A stretch of DNA of 7,362 nt from an uncultured Erysipelotrichaceae bacterium (GTDB lineage Bacteria; Bacillota_I; Bacilli_A; Erysipelotrichales; Coprobacillaceae), in assembly GCA_945981915.1 (NCBI GenBank), contig CAMFRJ010000048.1:1-7362 (forward strand), in the 5' to 3' direction. Made by a program: the position numbers and the translations under genes. Each line of letters starts with the position of its first letter. Position 1 is the first letter of the stretch. The notes below the pieces were generated by a model. It did no database searches. It was not told where the DNA came from and worked only from the letters and a program-made list of their open reading frames with translations. Positions 1 through 6,819 of this stretch are shown one piece after another.

Positions 1-665
1 CGGGAGTACCTATCATTGTTTTTCCAGCACAAGATGGTCATTGTCAAGACTTTGAAGGATTTGGTATGGTTGATACAGTTGCTGATAAGATTGACAATGG
101 ACAAATTCAATTGTTTTGTGTAGGTTGTATCGATCAAGAAAATTATTCTGATGAAACAGGAAATCCAGCACATCGTTCTTATATGTTAGAACAATATTAT
201 TATTATATTTGTGATGAATTTGTACCAAGAGTCAAAGAAATCAATGGCACAGGACAAATGTTATATACGACAGGATGTTCTATGGGTGGGACTCATGCCG
301 GCAATATGATGCTTAGACGACCAGATATTTTTAAAGGATGTATTGCTTTAAGTGGTTATTATGATACAGATATTTTCTTTGGAAATTATGTTGATGAATA
401 TATCTATAATAATAGTCCTTTAAAATATTTAAATGGAATGTCAAAAGATCATCCATATATCAAGATGTATAATGAAAGAAATATTATCTTATGTTGTGGA
501 CAAGGGGCTTGGGAAGATGATATGGTTCGTTCTGCAGGCTTAATGAAACAAACTTTTGATAGATTAGGGGTCAATGTATGGATTGATTTCTGGGGATATG
601 ATGTCAATCATGACTGGCCATGGTGGAGAATTCAATTCCCATATTTCATCAATCATATTTTATAA
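1..665 (+). CDS. Alpha/beta-hydrolase esterase family protein (5' end outside window)
   Basis: The reading frame is open from position 3 at the left edge to a TAA at 663-665, giving the last 220 residues; the start lies upstream. The nucleophile elbow G-C-S-M-G-G places the catalytic Ser at codon 279-281, and a late His in the H-D-W-P-W-W motif (codon 609-611) is the expected triad His. The acidic member is not certain; a candidate is in the G-Q-G-A-W-E-D-D stretch before it. The fold order (elbow, R-R-P-D-I-F-K-G, L-S-G-Y-Y-D, C-terminal H-D-W-P-W-W) matches the bacterial 'esterase family protein' group related to esterase D. No signal peptide can be judged because the N-terminus is missing. 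It lies 20 bp upstream of an ATP-grasp gene on the same strand with no terminator between them, so they are probably co-transcribed. The substrate is unknown; ester or thioester hydrolysis is inferred from the fold. Confidence 0.85.
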   Translation, partial: GVPIIVFPAQDGHCQDFEGFGMVDTVADKIDNGQIQLFCVGCIDQENYSDETGNPAHRSYMLEQYYYYICDEFVPRVKEINGTGQMLYTTGCSMGGTHAGNMMLRRPDIFKGCIALSGYYDTDIFFGNYVDEYIYNNSPLKYLNGMSKDHPYIKMYNERNIILCCGQGAWEDDMVRSAGLMKQTFDRLGVNVWIDFWGYDVNHDWPWWRIQFPYFINHIL

Positions 666-667
666 AA

Positions 668-676
668 AAGAGGGGT
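668..676 (+). promoter_or_regulatory. Ribosome binding site deciding the ATP-grasp start
   Basis: The purine-rich AAGAGGGGT lies about 9 bases before the ATG at 686. It favours this start over the in-frame ATG at 620, which is inside the upstream esterase gene and has no comparable site. Confidence 0.65.
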
Positions 677-685
677 AAAGAGTTT

Positions 686-1879
686 ATGAATGTCATTTTT
701 ATTTCACCAAATTTTCCAACATATTATTGGAATTTTTGTAAGTCATTAAGAGATAGAGGTGTTACTGTTTTAGGGATCGGTGATGCTAATTATGATGGAA
801 TGATGAGGGAAACAAAAGATAATTTAGTAGAATATTACAGAGTGAATAATTTACAGAATTATGATGAAGTTTATCGTGCAGTGGGATTTTTTATAGGGAA
901 GTATGGACGTATAGACTATATTGAGTCACAAAATGAGTTTTGGCTTGAATTAGAAGCTCAATTAAGAGAAGACTTTAATATTAAAAATGGTTTAAGACCA
1001 GCTGAATTAGAATCTATGAAATATAAATCAAAGATGAAAGCTGTTTATGCTAAAGCAGGAGTTCCAACTGCTAGATATAAGGTGTTCCAAAATGATCAGG
1101 AATTGTATGATTTTTGCAAGCTTGTTGGTTTTCCAATCGTTGTTAAACCAGACAATGGAGTAGGTGCTTCATCAACTTATAAATTATCAAATGAAAATGA
1201 AGTTGCTGAGTTTTTAAAATCTTGGGATAGACATATTTCATTTATTGCTGAAGAATATATTTATGGTCATGTAGAAACTTTTGATGGTATTACTGATAGT
1301 CAATCAAATGTTTTGATTTGTACAAGTCACGTCATGATGGATAGTATCATGGATACAGTCAACGAAGGTGGCGATACATCTTTCTATGGACAAATGGTTG
1401 AAGATAGTGATATCAAAGAAGTAGGAACAAGAGTGGTGAAAGCATTTCATGCCAAAAATAGATTTTTCCATTTTGAATTTTTCAGATTAGATAAAGATAG
1501 ACAAGGATTAGGAAGAAAAGGTGATCTGATTGGCTTAGAAGTTAATATGAGAGCACCAGGGGCTTATATCCCAGATATGATGAACTATTCATATAATGCC
1601 AATGTTTATGATATTTTTGCTGATTCTTTGGTTTATGATCGTTGTTTTATTGAACCAAAACAATTATATTGTATTGGATATGTAGGAAGAAGAAATGGAT
1701 TAAAATATAAAGCACATAATCAACAAATTAGAATGAAGTTTAAAGAAAATTTGATTTCACATGAAATTGTTCCTGAGGCGCTTGCTGCAGCAATGGGAAA
1801 TAGTGTTTATTTGTTGAAAGCAATCAATGAAAAAGAAATCAAAGATATGATTTATTATGTTTTAGAAAAAGAAGCCTAA
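686..1879 (+). CDS. ATP-grasp domain carboxylate ligase-like protein
   Basis: This 397-residue protein has a Rossmann-like N-terminal lobe (MNVIFISPNFP, then a G-I-G-D-A-N-Y-D loop near residue 35) followed by an ATP-grasp domain at about 110-320. Visible signature residues are K154 in V-V-K-P-D-N-G-V-G for ATP phosphates, E189/E190 in A-E-E-Y-I-Y-G for the adenine-side strand, E264 in F-H-F-E-F-F, and E285/N287 in G-L-E-V-N-M-R-A-P-G as Mg ligands. This layout is that of the biotin-carboxylase / carbamoyl-phosphate-synthase-like branch, often annotated 'carbamoylphosphate synthase large subunit, short form'. It has no CPS duplication and is not a CPS subunit. Such enzymes join a carboxylate, activated as acyl-phosphate, to an amine or thiol; the substrate here cannot be read from sequence. 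The start at 686 is chosen for its RBS and because the hydrophobic first strand begins there. Linkage to the upstream esterase suggests a shared pathway. Confidence 0.85.
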   Translation: MNVIFISPNFPTYYWNFCKSLRDRGVTVLGIGDANYDGMMRETKDNLVEYYRVNNLQNYDEVYRAVGFFIGKYGRIDYIESQNEFWLELEAQLREDFNIKNGLRPAELESMKYKSKMKAVYAKAGVPTARYKVFQNDQELYDFCKLVGFPIVVKPDNGVGASSTYKLSNENEVAEFLKSWDRHISFIAEEYIYGHVETFDGITDSQSNVLICTSHVMMDSIMDTVNEGGDTSFYGQMVEDSDIKEVGTRVVKAFHAKNRFFHFEFFRLDKDRQGLGRKGDLIGLEVNMRAPGAYIPDMMNYSYNANVYDIFADSLVYDRCFIEPKQLYCIGYVGRRNGLKYKAHNQQIRMKFKENLISHEIVPEALAAAMGNSVYLLKAINEKEIKDMIYYVLEKEA

Positions 1880-1896
1880 ATTTGGGGTTTTTTTTT
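1866..1896 (+). terminator. Weak intrinsic terminator after the ATP-grasp gene
   Basis: The stem arm AAAAAGAAGCC (1866-1876) is the last coding stretch before the stop codon. It can pair, with two G-U pairs, with the GG plus T-run at 1886-1896. The nine-T run follows directly. The stem is mostly A-U, so efficiency may be low and some read-through into galM is possible. Confidence 0.5.
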
Positions 1897-1904
1897 ATTT
1901 AATT

Positions 1905-1913
1905 TGATATAAT
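1905..1913 (+). promoter_or_regulatory. Extended -10 promoter for galM-galK
   Basis: TGATATAAT is a perfect extended -10 element (TGn plus TATAAT). No good -35 hexamer lies 17 bases upstream; that position reads GGGTTT, and the nearest TTG-like hexamer (TTGGGG, 1882-1887) is spaced 20 bases away. Transcription would begin near 1920. No catabolite-responsive element or clear operator palindrome is seen around it. Confidence 0.6.
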
Positions 1914-1927
1914 GTTTATATAGACAA

Positions 1928-1934
1928 GAAAGGA
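1928..1934 (+). promoter_or_regulatory. galM ribosome binding site
   Basis: GAAAGGA lies 9 bases before the ATG at 1944 and supports that start. Confidence 0.55.
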
Positions 1935-1943
1935 TAAAAAGAT

Positions 1944-2951
1944 ATGATAGAAATAATAAAACAATTAGATAATCATATTGATTATTTGCGTCTTAAAAAT
2001 GAACATTTAGAAGTTGTTGTGACAAATTATGGTTGTACGATCTTAAATGTTTTTGTGAAGGATAAAAATAATCAAATACAAGACGTCGTTTTAGGATATG
2101 AAACAATTGAAGAATATCAAAATTATGATGCTTATCTTGGAGCTTTGGTAGGAAGAGTTGCTAATCGTATAGGAAAAGGAACTTTTACTTTAAATGGTAA
2201 GACATATCAACTTGCTATCAATAATGGTCCAAACTGTTTACATGGAGGAATCAAAGGCTTTTCTTATCAGGTTTTTGATTATGAAATCAAAGATGATCAA
2301 TTGATCTTCCATTATGTGAGTGAAGATGGGGAAGAAAATTTCCCTGGCAGATTAGATTTTTATGCTATATATCAATTGATTGAAGATCGTTTGGTCATTC
2401 GTTATCAGGCAACGACAAGTCAAGATACACTTATTAATATTACAAATCACTCTTACTTTAATTTAAGTGGGCATCCATGTAATATTGATCAACATTATTT
2501 ATGTATTCATAGTGATCATTTTGCACCTGTGGATGGAGATGGTCTAACAACAGGAGACATTGTTTCTTCAAAAGGAACACCATTTGATTTTACTAAAGAA
2601 AAACAGATTAAAGAACAAATCTATCAAGATCATGAACAATTGGCTCTTGCTAGAGGATTTGACCATCCATTTATTTTCAATCAAAAAGAAAATCAGGTTA
2701 TCTTATATTGTCAAGAAACAGGTATTGAATTAACTGTATCAACATCATTACCACAAGCACAAATTTACAGCGCTAATTATTTAGATGGTAGGCTTGGTAA
2801 GCATGGAAAACCGATGAAAGAAAGAGACGCTATTTGTATTGAGACACAAAATATGCCTGATAGTATTCATAATGAAAAACAACCAACAGTTATTTTAAAG
2901 AAAGGTGATACATATGATGAAGTGACATCATATCAGTTTAAGGTAAGATAA
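1944..2951 (+). CDS. galM: Aldose 1-epimerase (galactose mutarotase)
   Basis: GalM interconverts the alpha and beta anomers of aldohexoses, supplying alpha-D-galactose to galactokinase in the cytoplasm. The 335-residue length is normal for the family. Catalytic and binding residues are visible: the G-R-V-A-N-R-I loop (R71), the acid/base H100 in N-C-L-H-G-G, H169 in N-H-S-Y-F-N-L-S-G, D240 in G-F-D-H-P-F, and the catalytic base E300 in C-I-E-T-Q-N-M-P-D. There is no signal peptide or membrane segment. The gene is first in a two-gene unit, one base before galK, which fits a Leloir-pathway role. It has its own extended -10 promoter. Nothing is missing or truncated. Activity on glucose as well as galactose is usual in the family. 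Confidence 0.95.
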   Translation: MIEIIKQLDNHIDYLRLKNEHLEVVVTNYGCTILNVFVKDKNNQIQDVVLGYETIEEYQNYDAYLGALVGRVANRIGKGTFTLNGKTYQLAINNGPNCLHGGIKGFSYQVFDYEIKDDQLIFHYVSEDGEENFPGRLDFYAIYQLIEDRLVIRYQATTSQDTLINITNHSYFNLSGHPCNIDQHYLCIHSDHFAPVDGDGLTTGDIVSSKGTPFDFTKEKQIKEQIYQDHEQLALARGFDHPFIFNQKENQVILYCQETGIELTVSTSLPQAQIYSANYLDGRLGKHGKPMKERDAICIETQNMPDSIHNEKQPTVILKKGDTYDEVTSYQFKVR

Positions 2952-2952
2952 T

Positions 2953-4230
2953 ATGAAAAAAGCAAGTGAAATAATCAAGCAAATTAAAGATTGTCAATAT
3001 GATGATCTATTCAATGATGTTTATATTGATGTCCATTTATTAGATAATCAAAAAGATAGATATATCAAAGCTATTGAAAAATTTATCTCTTTATATGGAG
3101 ATAAGGATGTTACAGTGATTTCTGTACCAGGAAGAAGCGAAGTATGTGGAAATCATACGGATCATCAACATGGACAAGTCTTAGCTGCTGCTATTAATCT
3201 GGATATTATTGCAGTTGTTGGGATACATGATAGTATAAAAGTCTTATCAGATGATTATGATTTAAAAGAAATCAATATCACTGATTTAGATAAAAAAGAT
3301 GATGAAGCAGGAACTTCAGAAGGGTTAATTCGAGGTGTTCTTGCAAGATTTGTGCAATTAGGATATCAAATTGGTGGTTTTCAAGCTTATATGACAAGTG
3401 ATGTTTTGCAAGGGTCAGGATTATCATCATCAGCAGCTTTTGAAGTTATGATTGGGACAATTGAATCTGCTTTATATAATCAAATGTCAGTTGATCCTGT
3501 ATTCATTGGTCAAATTGGACAATATAGTGAAAATGTTTATTTTGAAAAACCATGTGGTCTCATGGATCAATGTGCATGCTCGGTAGGTAGCTTGATTCAT
3601 ATAGATTTCAAAGATAATGATCATCCAGTTGTAGAAAAAATAGATGTTGATTTTGCACGTTATCATCATAGTTTATGTATTGTTGATGTTCATGCTTCAC
3701 ATGCCGATTTGACAGCTGATTATGCGTCTATTCCTGCTGAAATGAAAGCTGTGGCTCAATATTTTGGCCAAGATTTTTTAAGAGATGTTGATGAAGAGGC
3801 ATTCTATCAAAATTTAGCGCTCATAAGAGAACAAGTTTCTGATCGTGCTATTTTAAGAGCTATTCATTTATTCAATGAAAATAAACGTGTTGAACGTATT
3901 GTAGAAGCTTTACAAAATGATGATTTTACACAATTTAAAAAGGTTATTGTTGAATCTGGTGATAGTTCATTTAAATATCTCCAAAATGTTTATTCAAATT
4001 TTGATGTTGATCATCAAGCTGTTTCTTTAGCTTTAGCTTTATCTCAAAACATTTTAGGAGATCATGGAGTTTGTCGTGTTCATGGTGGAGGCTTTGCAGG
4101 AACAATGCAAGCTTTTGTGGAAGACGATTTTGTTTCAACTTATCAAGAAAAGATAGAAGCTGTTTTTGGTAAGGGATCATGCCATATATTAAAGATTAGA
4201 AAATATGGTGGTAAGATCATGATAGAATAA
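2953..4230 (+). CDS. galK: Galactokinase, variant-motif GHMP kinase
   Basis: This 425-residue GHMP-family sugar kinase is expected to make alpha-galactose 1-phosphate from galactose and ATP. The GHMP motifs are in order: motif 1 at 60-74 (G-R-S-E-V-C-G-N-H-T-D-H-Q-H-G), the phosphate loop at 152-162 (LQGSGLSSSAA), G-L-M-D-Q with the catalytic Asp D205, and motif 3 at 375-383 (RVHGGGFAG). R61 and D205 match the catalytic Arg and Asp. Motif 1 departs from the classical G-R-V-N-L-I-G-E-H-T-D-Y-N: the sugar-contacting Glu is N67 and the Tyr is H71. About 60 residues precede R61, against about 35 in classical enzymes. To my knowledge this variant form is widespread in gut Firmicutes and is annotated galactokinase, but its sugar specificity is less secure. 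AAGG at 2940-2943 inside the end of galM serves as the RBS, so translation is probably coupled. No galT or galE is visible nearby. Confidence 0.85.
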   Translation: MKKASEIIKQIKDCQYDDLFNDVYIDVHLLDNQKDRYIKAIEKFISLYGDKDVTVISVPGRSEVCGNHTDHQHGQVLAAAINLDIIAVVGIHDSIKVLSDDYDLKEINITDLDKKDDEAGTSEGLIRGVLARFVQLGYQIGGFQAYMTSDVLQGSGLSSSAAFEVMIGTIESALYNQMSVDPVFIGQIGQYSENVYFEKPCGLMDQCACSVGSLIHIDFKDNDHPVVEKIDVDFARYHHSLCIVDVHASHADLTADYASIPAEMKAVAQYFGQDFLRDVDEEAFYQNLALIREQVSDRAILRAIHLFNENKRVERIVEALQNDDFTQFKKVIVESGDSSFKYLQNVYSNFDVDHQAVSLALALSQNILGDHGVCRVHGGGFAGTMQAFVEDDFVSTYQEKIEAVFGKGSCHILKIRKYGGKIMIE

Positions 4231-4253
4231 GAAGCTGAGGCTTCTTTTCTTTT
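4229..4253 (+). terminator. Intrinsic terminator of galM-galK
   Basis: A perfect 7-bp stem AAGAAGC / GCTTCTT (4229-4235 and 4240-4246) with a TGAG tetraloop is followed by TTCTTTT. The stem begins within the galK stop codon. Confidence 0.85.
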
Positions 4254-4277
4254 ATGTTCATCAAAATGCAATATATA

Positions 4278-4305
4278 TGTTATATCATAGATAATGTGTT
4301 ATAAT
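4278..4305 (+). promoter_or_regulatory. Extended -10 promoter for the lipoprotein operon
   Basis: TGTTATAAT at 4297-4305 is an extended -10 (TGn plus TATAAT). The hexamer 17 bases upstream, ATGTTA (4277-4282), matches the -35 consensus poorly. Transcription should begin near 4312, leaving a very short leader of about 20 bases, too short for a riboswitch. Confidence 0.65.
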
Positions 4306-4316
4306 AGACATACCAT

Positions 4317-4324
4317 AAGGAGGT
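4317..4324 (+). promoter_or_regulatory. Consensus ribosome binding site of the lipoprotein gene
   Basis: AAGGAGGT is a full anti-16S match 6-7 bases before the ATG at 4331, the strongest RBS in the window. Confidence 0.85.
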
Positions 4325-4330
4325 CTTCAT

Positions 4331-5749
4331 ATGAAAAAATTAGTGGTCGTCTTGTTAATGATGTTTTTCGTTGCAGGATGTACGGATACAAAAAGAAATC
4401 AGACTTTGTTTGTTAAAGATGATGAACAATATGCTTTGTGTGTTGATGGACAACGTAAAACGGCATATTTGTATGATAAATATGTTGCAGTTGGAGATCA
4501 AGGATTTTTGGTTTATCAAGGGAAAAAAACAAGTTATCTTTCTAACACTGGAAAAACTTTGATTGACTATCAAAGTGGAAAGACTTTACAAAATATTGGT
4601 CAGCTCATTGTTTCACAAGATAAAGATAAAAATGTGATCATCTACAATAGTGAAGGAAAGCAATTATATAAAAGTTCAAAAAAAGTCAAGATAGCAGTCT
4701 ATGGATTACCTGTAATTTATCAAGATAAACAATATGCTGTTTTAGATACAGATGGAAATGTTTTTTATGAAAGTAAAAAAGAAATCAGTTATGCAAGTTT
4801 TTATAATTCTTTTATTGTGATATGTCAAGGAAACAAAACAGTCATCTATGATACATCTAGTCAAGATGATGAAGGACTATCAGTTAAGATTAAAGGACAG
4901 TTTGATATGCTTTATCAAGATTTTGATAAAGGATATTTATTGCAAGATTCTCAGGCAAAAAGATTAGTTTTTGTTGATAAAAATGGAAAAGTACAATTTG
5001 ATATGGAAAATCATATTGATAGTGCTACTATCAGTAAGGAAACAATCTATGCTAAAAAAGGTGAAGAAACATATTTAATTTCTTTGGATGGAAAAATAAA
5101 TGTGAAAGCGACATCTTATTATAATGATTGTCATAATTATTTAGTAAAAAATGATAGTAATGTTTATGGCGCACATCAATTTGTTAATGATGACAAACAA
5201 ATTGATGTGAAGGGAATCCAATTAAATCCAGAAGTGAATAAAGTCAATGGAAGTGTTTTCCCTGTATATGTACAAAGCAAAGGATATCAATATTATTCAT
5301 TTAATGGTAAAGAAAAGATCAAGACGTATTTTAAATATGCTGATGATTTTACAAAAGAGGGAGTTGCAATAGTCTCTAAAGATGGTGAAAAATATTATTT
5401 GATTGATCGAACTGGTAAGAAGATTTCTAAGCAATATCAGATGCTTAAATATATTGGAAATGGATATTATGCTGGATATAAAACAACATCAAAATATGTT
5501 GTTTTAGATAGCAAAGGAACAAAGGTCATCAATGATTATTTCATGGGTGAAAGTGAAATTTATGTCTTTGATGATGAAACTTATGGATTATTTAATAAAA
5601 GTGGAACAACTCATATTTATAATATGAATGATTATGAAAAAGAATTGACTTTAAATGGTGATTACAAAGTCTATCAAGATGGATATTTAGTAAGTACCAA
5701 TTATAAAAAGTATTATAGTATGAGTGGTGAAGAATTTTATAAGAGGTAA
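4331..5749 (+). CDS. Lipoprotein with WG-like beta-repeat domain
   Basis: This 472-residue protein begins with a short lipoprotein signal peptide: K2-K3, a hydrophobic core, then lipobox V-A-G-C with the lipidated Cys at 17. The mature protein should be anchored on the outer face of the membrane. The rest is made of degenerate repeats of about 35 residues, each an aromatic or hydrophobic strand, then a D/N-x-x-G turn, then another strand (for example LIDRTGKKI, VLDSKGTKVI, VFVDKNGKVQF). The turn glycines fall at about 74, 109, 142, 219, 254, 326, 362, 396, 425 and 466; gaps near 180 and 290 fit repeats that have lost the motif. This resembles WG/KWG repeat proteins, which probably form beta-propellers or similar beta-rich folds; the Trp itself is absent. 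No catalytic motif is seen, so binding or scaffolding is inferred. It is the first gene of a three-gene unit, ending 4 bp before the methyltransferase-like gene. Confidence 0.8.
   Translation: MKKLVVVLLMMFFVAGCTDTKRNQTLFVKDDEQYALCVDGQRKTAYLYDKYVAVGDQGFLVYQGKKTSYLSNTGKTLIDYQSGKTLQNIGQLIVSQDKDKNVIIYNSEGKQLYKSSKKVKIAVYGLPVIYQDKQYAVLDTDGNVFYESKKEISYASFYNSFIVICQGNKTVIYDTSSQDDEGLSVKIKGQFDMLYQDFDKGYLLQDSQAKRLVFVDKNGKVQFDMENHIDSATISKETIYAKKGEETYLISLDGKINVKATSYYNDCHNYLVKNDSNVYGAHQFVNDDKQIDVKGIQLNPEVNKVNGSVFPVYVQSKGYQYYSFNGKEKIKTYFKYADDFTKEGVAIVSKDGEKYYLIDRTGKKISKQYQMLKYIGNGYYAGYKTTSKYVVLDSKGTKVINDYFMGESEIYVFDDETYGLFNKSGTTHIYNMNDYEKELTLNGDYKVYQDGYLVSTNYKKYYSMSGEEFYKR
5741..5746 (+). promoter_or_regulatory. 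RBS deciding the start of the methyltransferase-like gene
   Basis: AAGAGG, in the last codons of the lipoprotein gene, is 7 bases before the ATG at 5754. The earlier in-frame ATG at 5724 lies inside the lipoprotein gene, lacks an RBS, and would add charged residues ahead of the first membrane helix. Confidence 0.65.
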
Positions 5750-5753
5750 TGAA

Positions 5754-6800
5754 ATGAATTATTATGTAGAAACATTGATCATGTTTGTGTTGATGTTACA
5801 AGTTTTAAAGATTGGGTTTGCTGAATTTGAAGGAAGACAAGCAAGAAAAACGTCGAATATCAGATACTTTATGAATTATGCGAATCAATATGAATATAAA
5901 AAACAACCTTCCATTATTTTTGTGACTGTTGTTTGTTATACGATGGTATCTTATGAAACTATTTTTTCAACGATGTGGTTTTTAGAATTGTTAGGATTTG
6001 TGGCAGCTGGTGTGATTGGAAATACTTTAGCACAAGTGCTTTACCACTATTATGTTCATTATCGATTTAAAAATGACATCAAAGAAGCTATTGTCATCAA
6101 AAAAGAAGTTGATAAAGCTATTCATGAAAAAGGAGATCAATTAATGCAACAGTCTCTTCCAGAATATGATGCACATGAAGTGACAAAAGCTTATTTACAA
6201 GAAGACAAACATGTTGCGATTGTCTCAGTTGATGGTGGTGAATTTACTTCACAATATGATTCATTACCACCAATTACTTATTCTGTTGAATTAAATCCTA
6301 CACAGGCTAAAGATAAGTTAGAGTCTAAGGGAATTAAGGTGACTTCTTTAACTCAGCAAGGGAAAATGCCTTTTAAAGATGAAAAAATTGATGTTATTAT
6401 TAATGAACTAGCAAATTATGATAAGTTTGAGATGTATCGTGTTTTAAAACCTAATGGTTATTTAATTGTTGATCAAGTTGGTAGTGAAAACTATAAGGAA
6501 ATCATCAATATGTTTGTTCCATTTAGAATTAAAGGGCAATGGGATAAAGAATCATGTCAAAGAACTTTAAAAGATATTGGGTTTGATTTAATCAATGGTT
6601 TTGAAGATATAGGACGCATTCGTTTTGATTCATTAGCAGCACTTATTTCTTTTGTGAAATCAATTTCTCCAGAAAGAGTTGAAAAATATGAACAGTTTAT
6701 TAATTTTTATGGAGAGGCATTAAAAAGAATCAAAGAAAAAGGATTTTATGAATTAACAACACATAGATTTTTAGTGATTGCTCAAAAGAAAAATCTATAA
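5754..6800 (+). CDS. Membrane-anchored methyltransferase-like protein, degenerate SAM motif
   Basis: The 348-residue protein has two parts. The N-terminus holds about three hydrophobic segments, roughly 5-23, 53-72 and 75-97. A charged linker (105-150) leads to a class I methyltransferase-like domain at 150-345. Recognisable pieces are a motif-I region (H-V-A-I-V-S-V-D-G-G-E-F, 153-164), E179 after the second strand, M-P-F-K-D-E-K-I-D-V-I-I-N (205-217), and R-V-L-K-P-N-G-Y-L-I-V-D-Q-V-G (229-243), close to the R-V-L-K-P-G-G strand of Methyltransf_11 proteins; the end (T-H-R-F-L-V-I-A-Q-K-K) also fits such families. Motif I normally reads G-x-G-G-G-E; here the first glycines are Ser158 and Asp160, so SAM binding may be weak or lost. 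It could be an active envelope-associated methyltransferase or a pseudoenzyme. It sits 4 bp after the lipoprotein gene and 5 bp before the next RBS, in one operon. Confidence 0.75.
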   Translation: MNYYVETLIMFVLMLQVLKIGFAEFEGRQARKTSNIRYFMNYANQYEYKKQPSIIFVTVVCYTMVSYETIFSTMWFLELLGFVAAGVIGNTLAQVLYHYYVHYRFKNDIKEAIVIKKEVDKAIHEKGDQLMQQSLPEYDAHEVTKAYLQEDKHVAIVSVDGGEFTSQYDSLPPITYSVELNPTQAKDKLESKGIKVTSLTQQGKMPFKDEKIDVIINELANYDKFEMYRVLKPNGYLIVDQVGSENYKEIINMFVPFRIKGQWDKESCQRTLKDIGFDLINGFEDIGRIRFDSLAALISFVKSISPERVEKYEQFINFYGEALKRIKEKGFYELTTHRFLVIAQKKNL

Positions 6801-6805
6801 TATGT

Positions 6806-6813
6806 AAGGAGAT
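6806..6813 (+). promoter_or_regulatory. Strong Shine-Dalgarno with no ATG, GTG or TTG behind it
   Basis: AAGGAGAT starts 5 bases after the methyltransferase-like stop codon. The only codon at proper spacing that opens a long frame is ATT at 6820, 8 bases after the last G of the site. The ATG at 6802 precedes the site and is followed at once by TAA. Confidence 0.7.
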
Positions 6814-6819
6814 AATAAA

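Noticed and set aside
13..228. Minus-strand open frame opposite the esterase
   Set aside because: It lies fully inside the esterase coding region, which has clear family motifs, and its product shows no recognisable pattern.
620..685. Earlier ATG at 620 as the ATP-grasp start
   Set aside because: It lies inside the esterase gene, and the added residues break the usual short lead into the first beta strand; the RBS fits 686.
3487..4180. Two minus-strand open frames (3487-3669 and 3971-4180) opposite galK
   Set aside because: They are shadows of a well-supported galactokinase frame and have no RBS or family features.
1944..4230. Complete Leloir galactose operon
   Set aside because: Only galM and galK are present; galT and galE are not in the window, and the terminator at 4229 closes the unit.
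4273..4285. ATATA-TGT-TATAT palindrome over the -35 region of the lipoprotein promoter
   Set aside because: It is low-complexity AT sequence expected by chance in this composition, with no second copy near another promoter.
4355..4573. Overlapping frames on both strands in the first part of the lipoprotein gene
   Set aside because: The lipoprotein frame has a signal peptide, lipobox and consensus RBS; the others have none of these.
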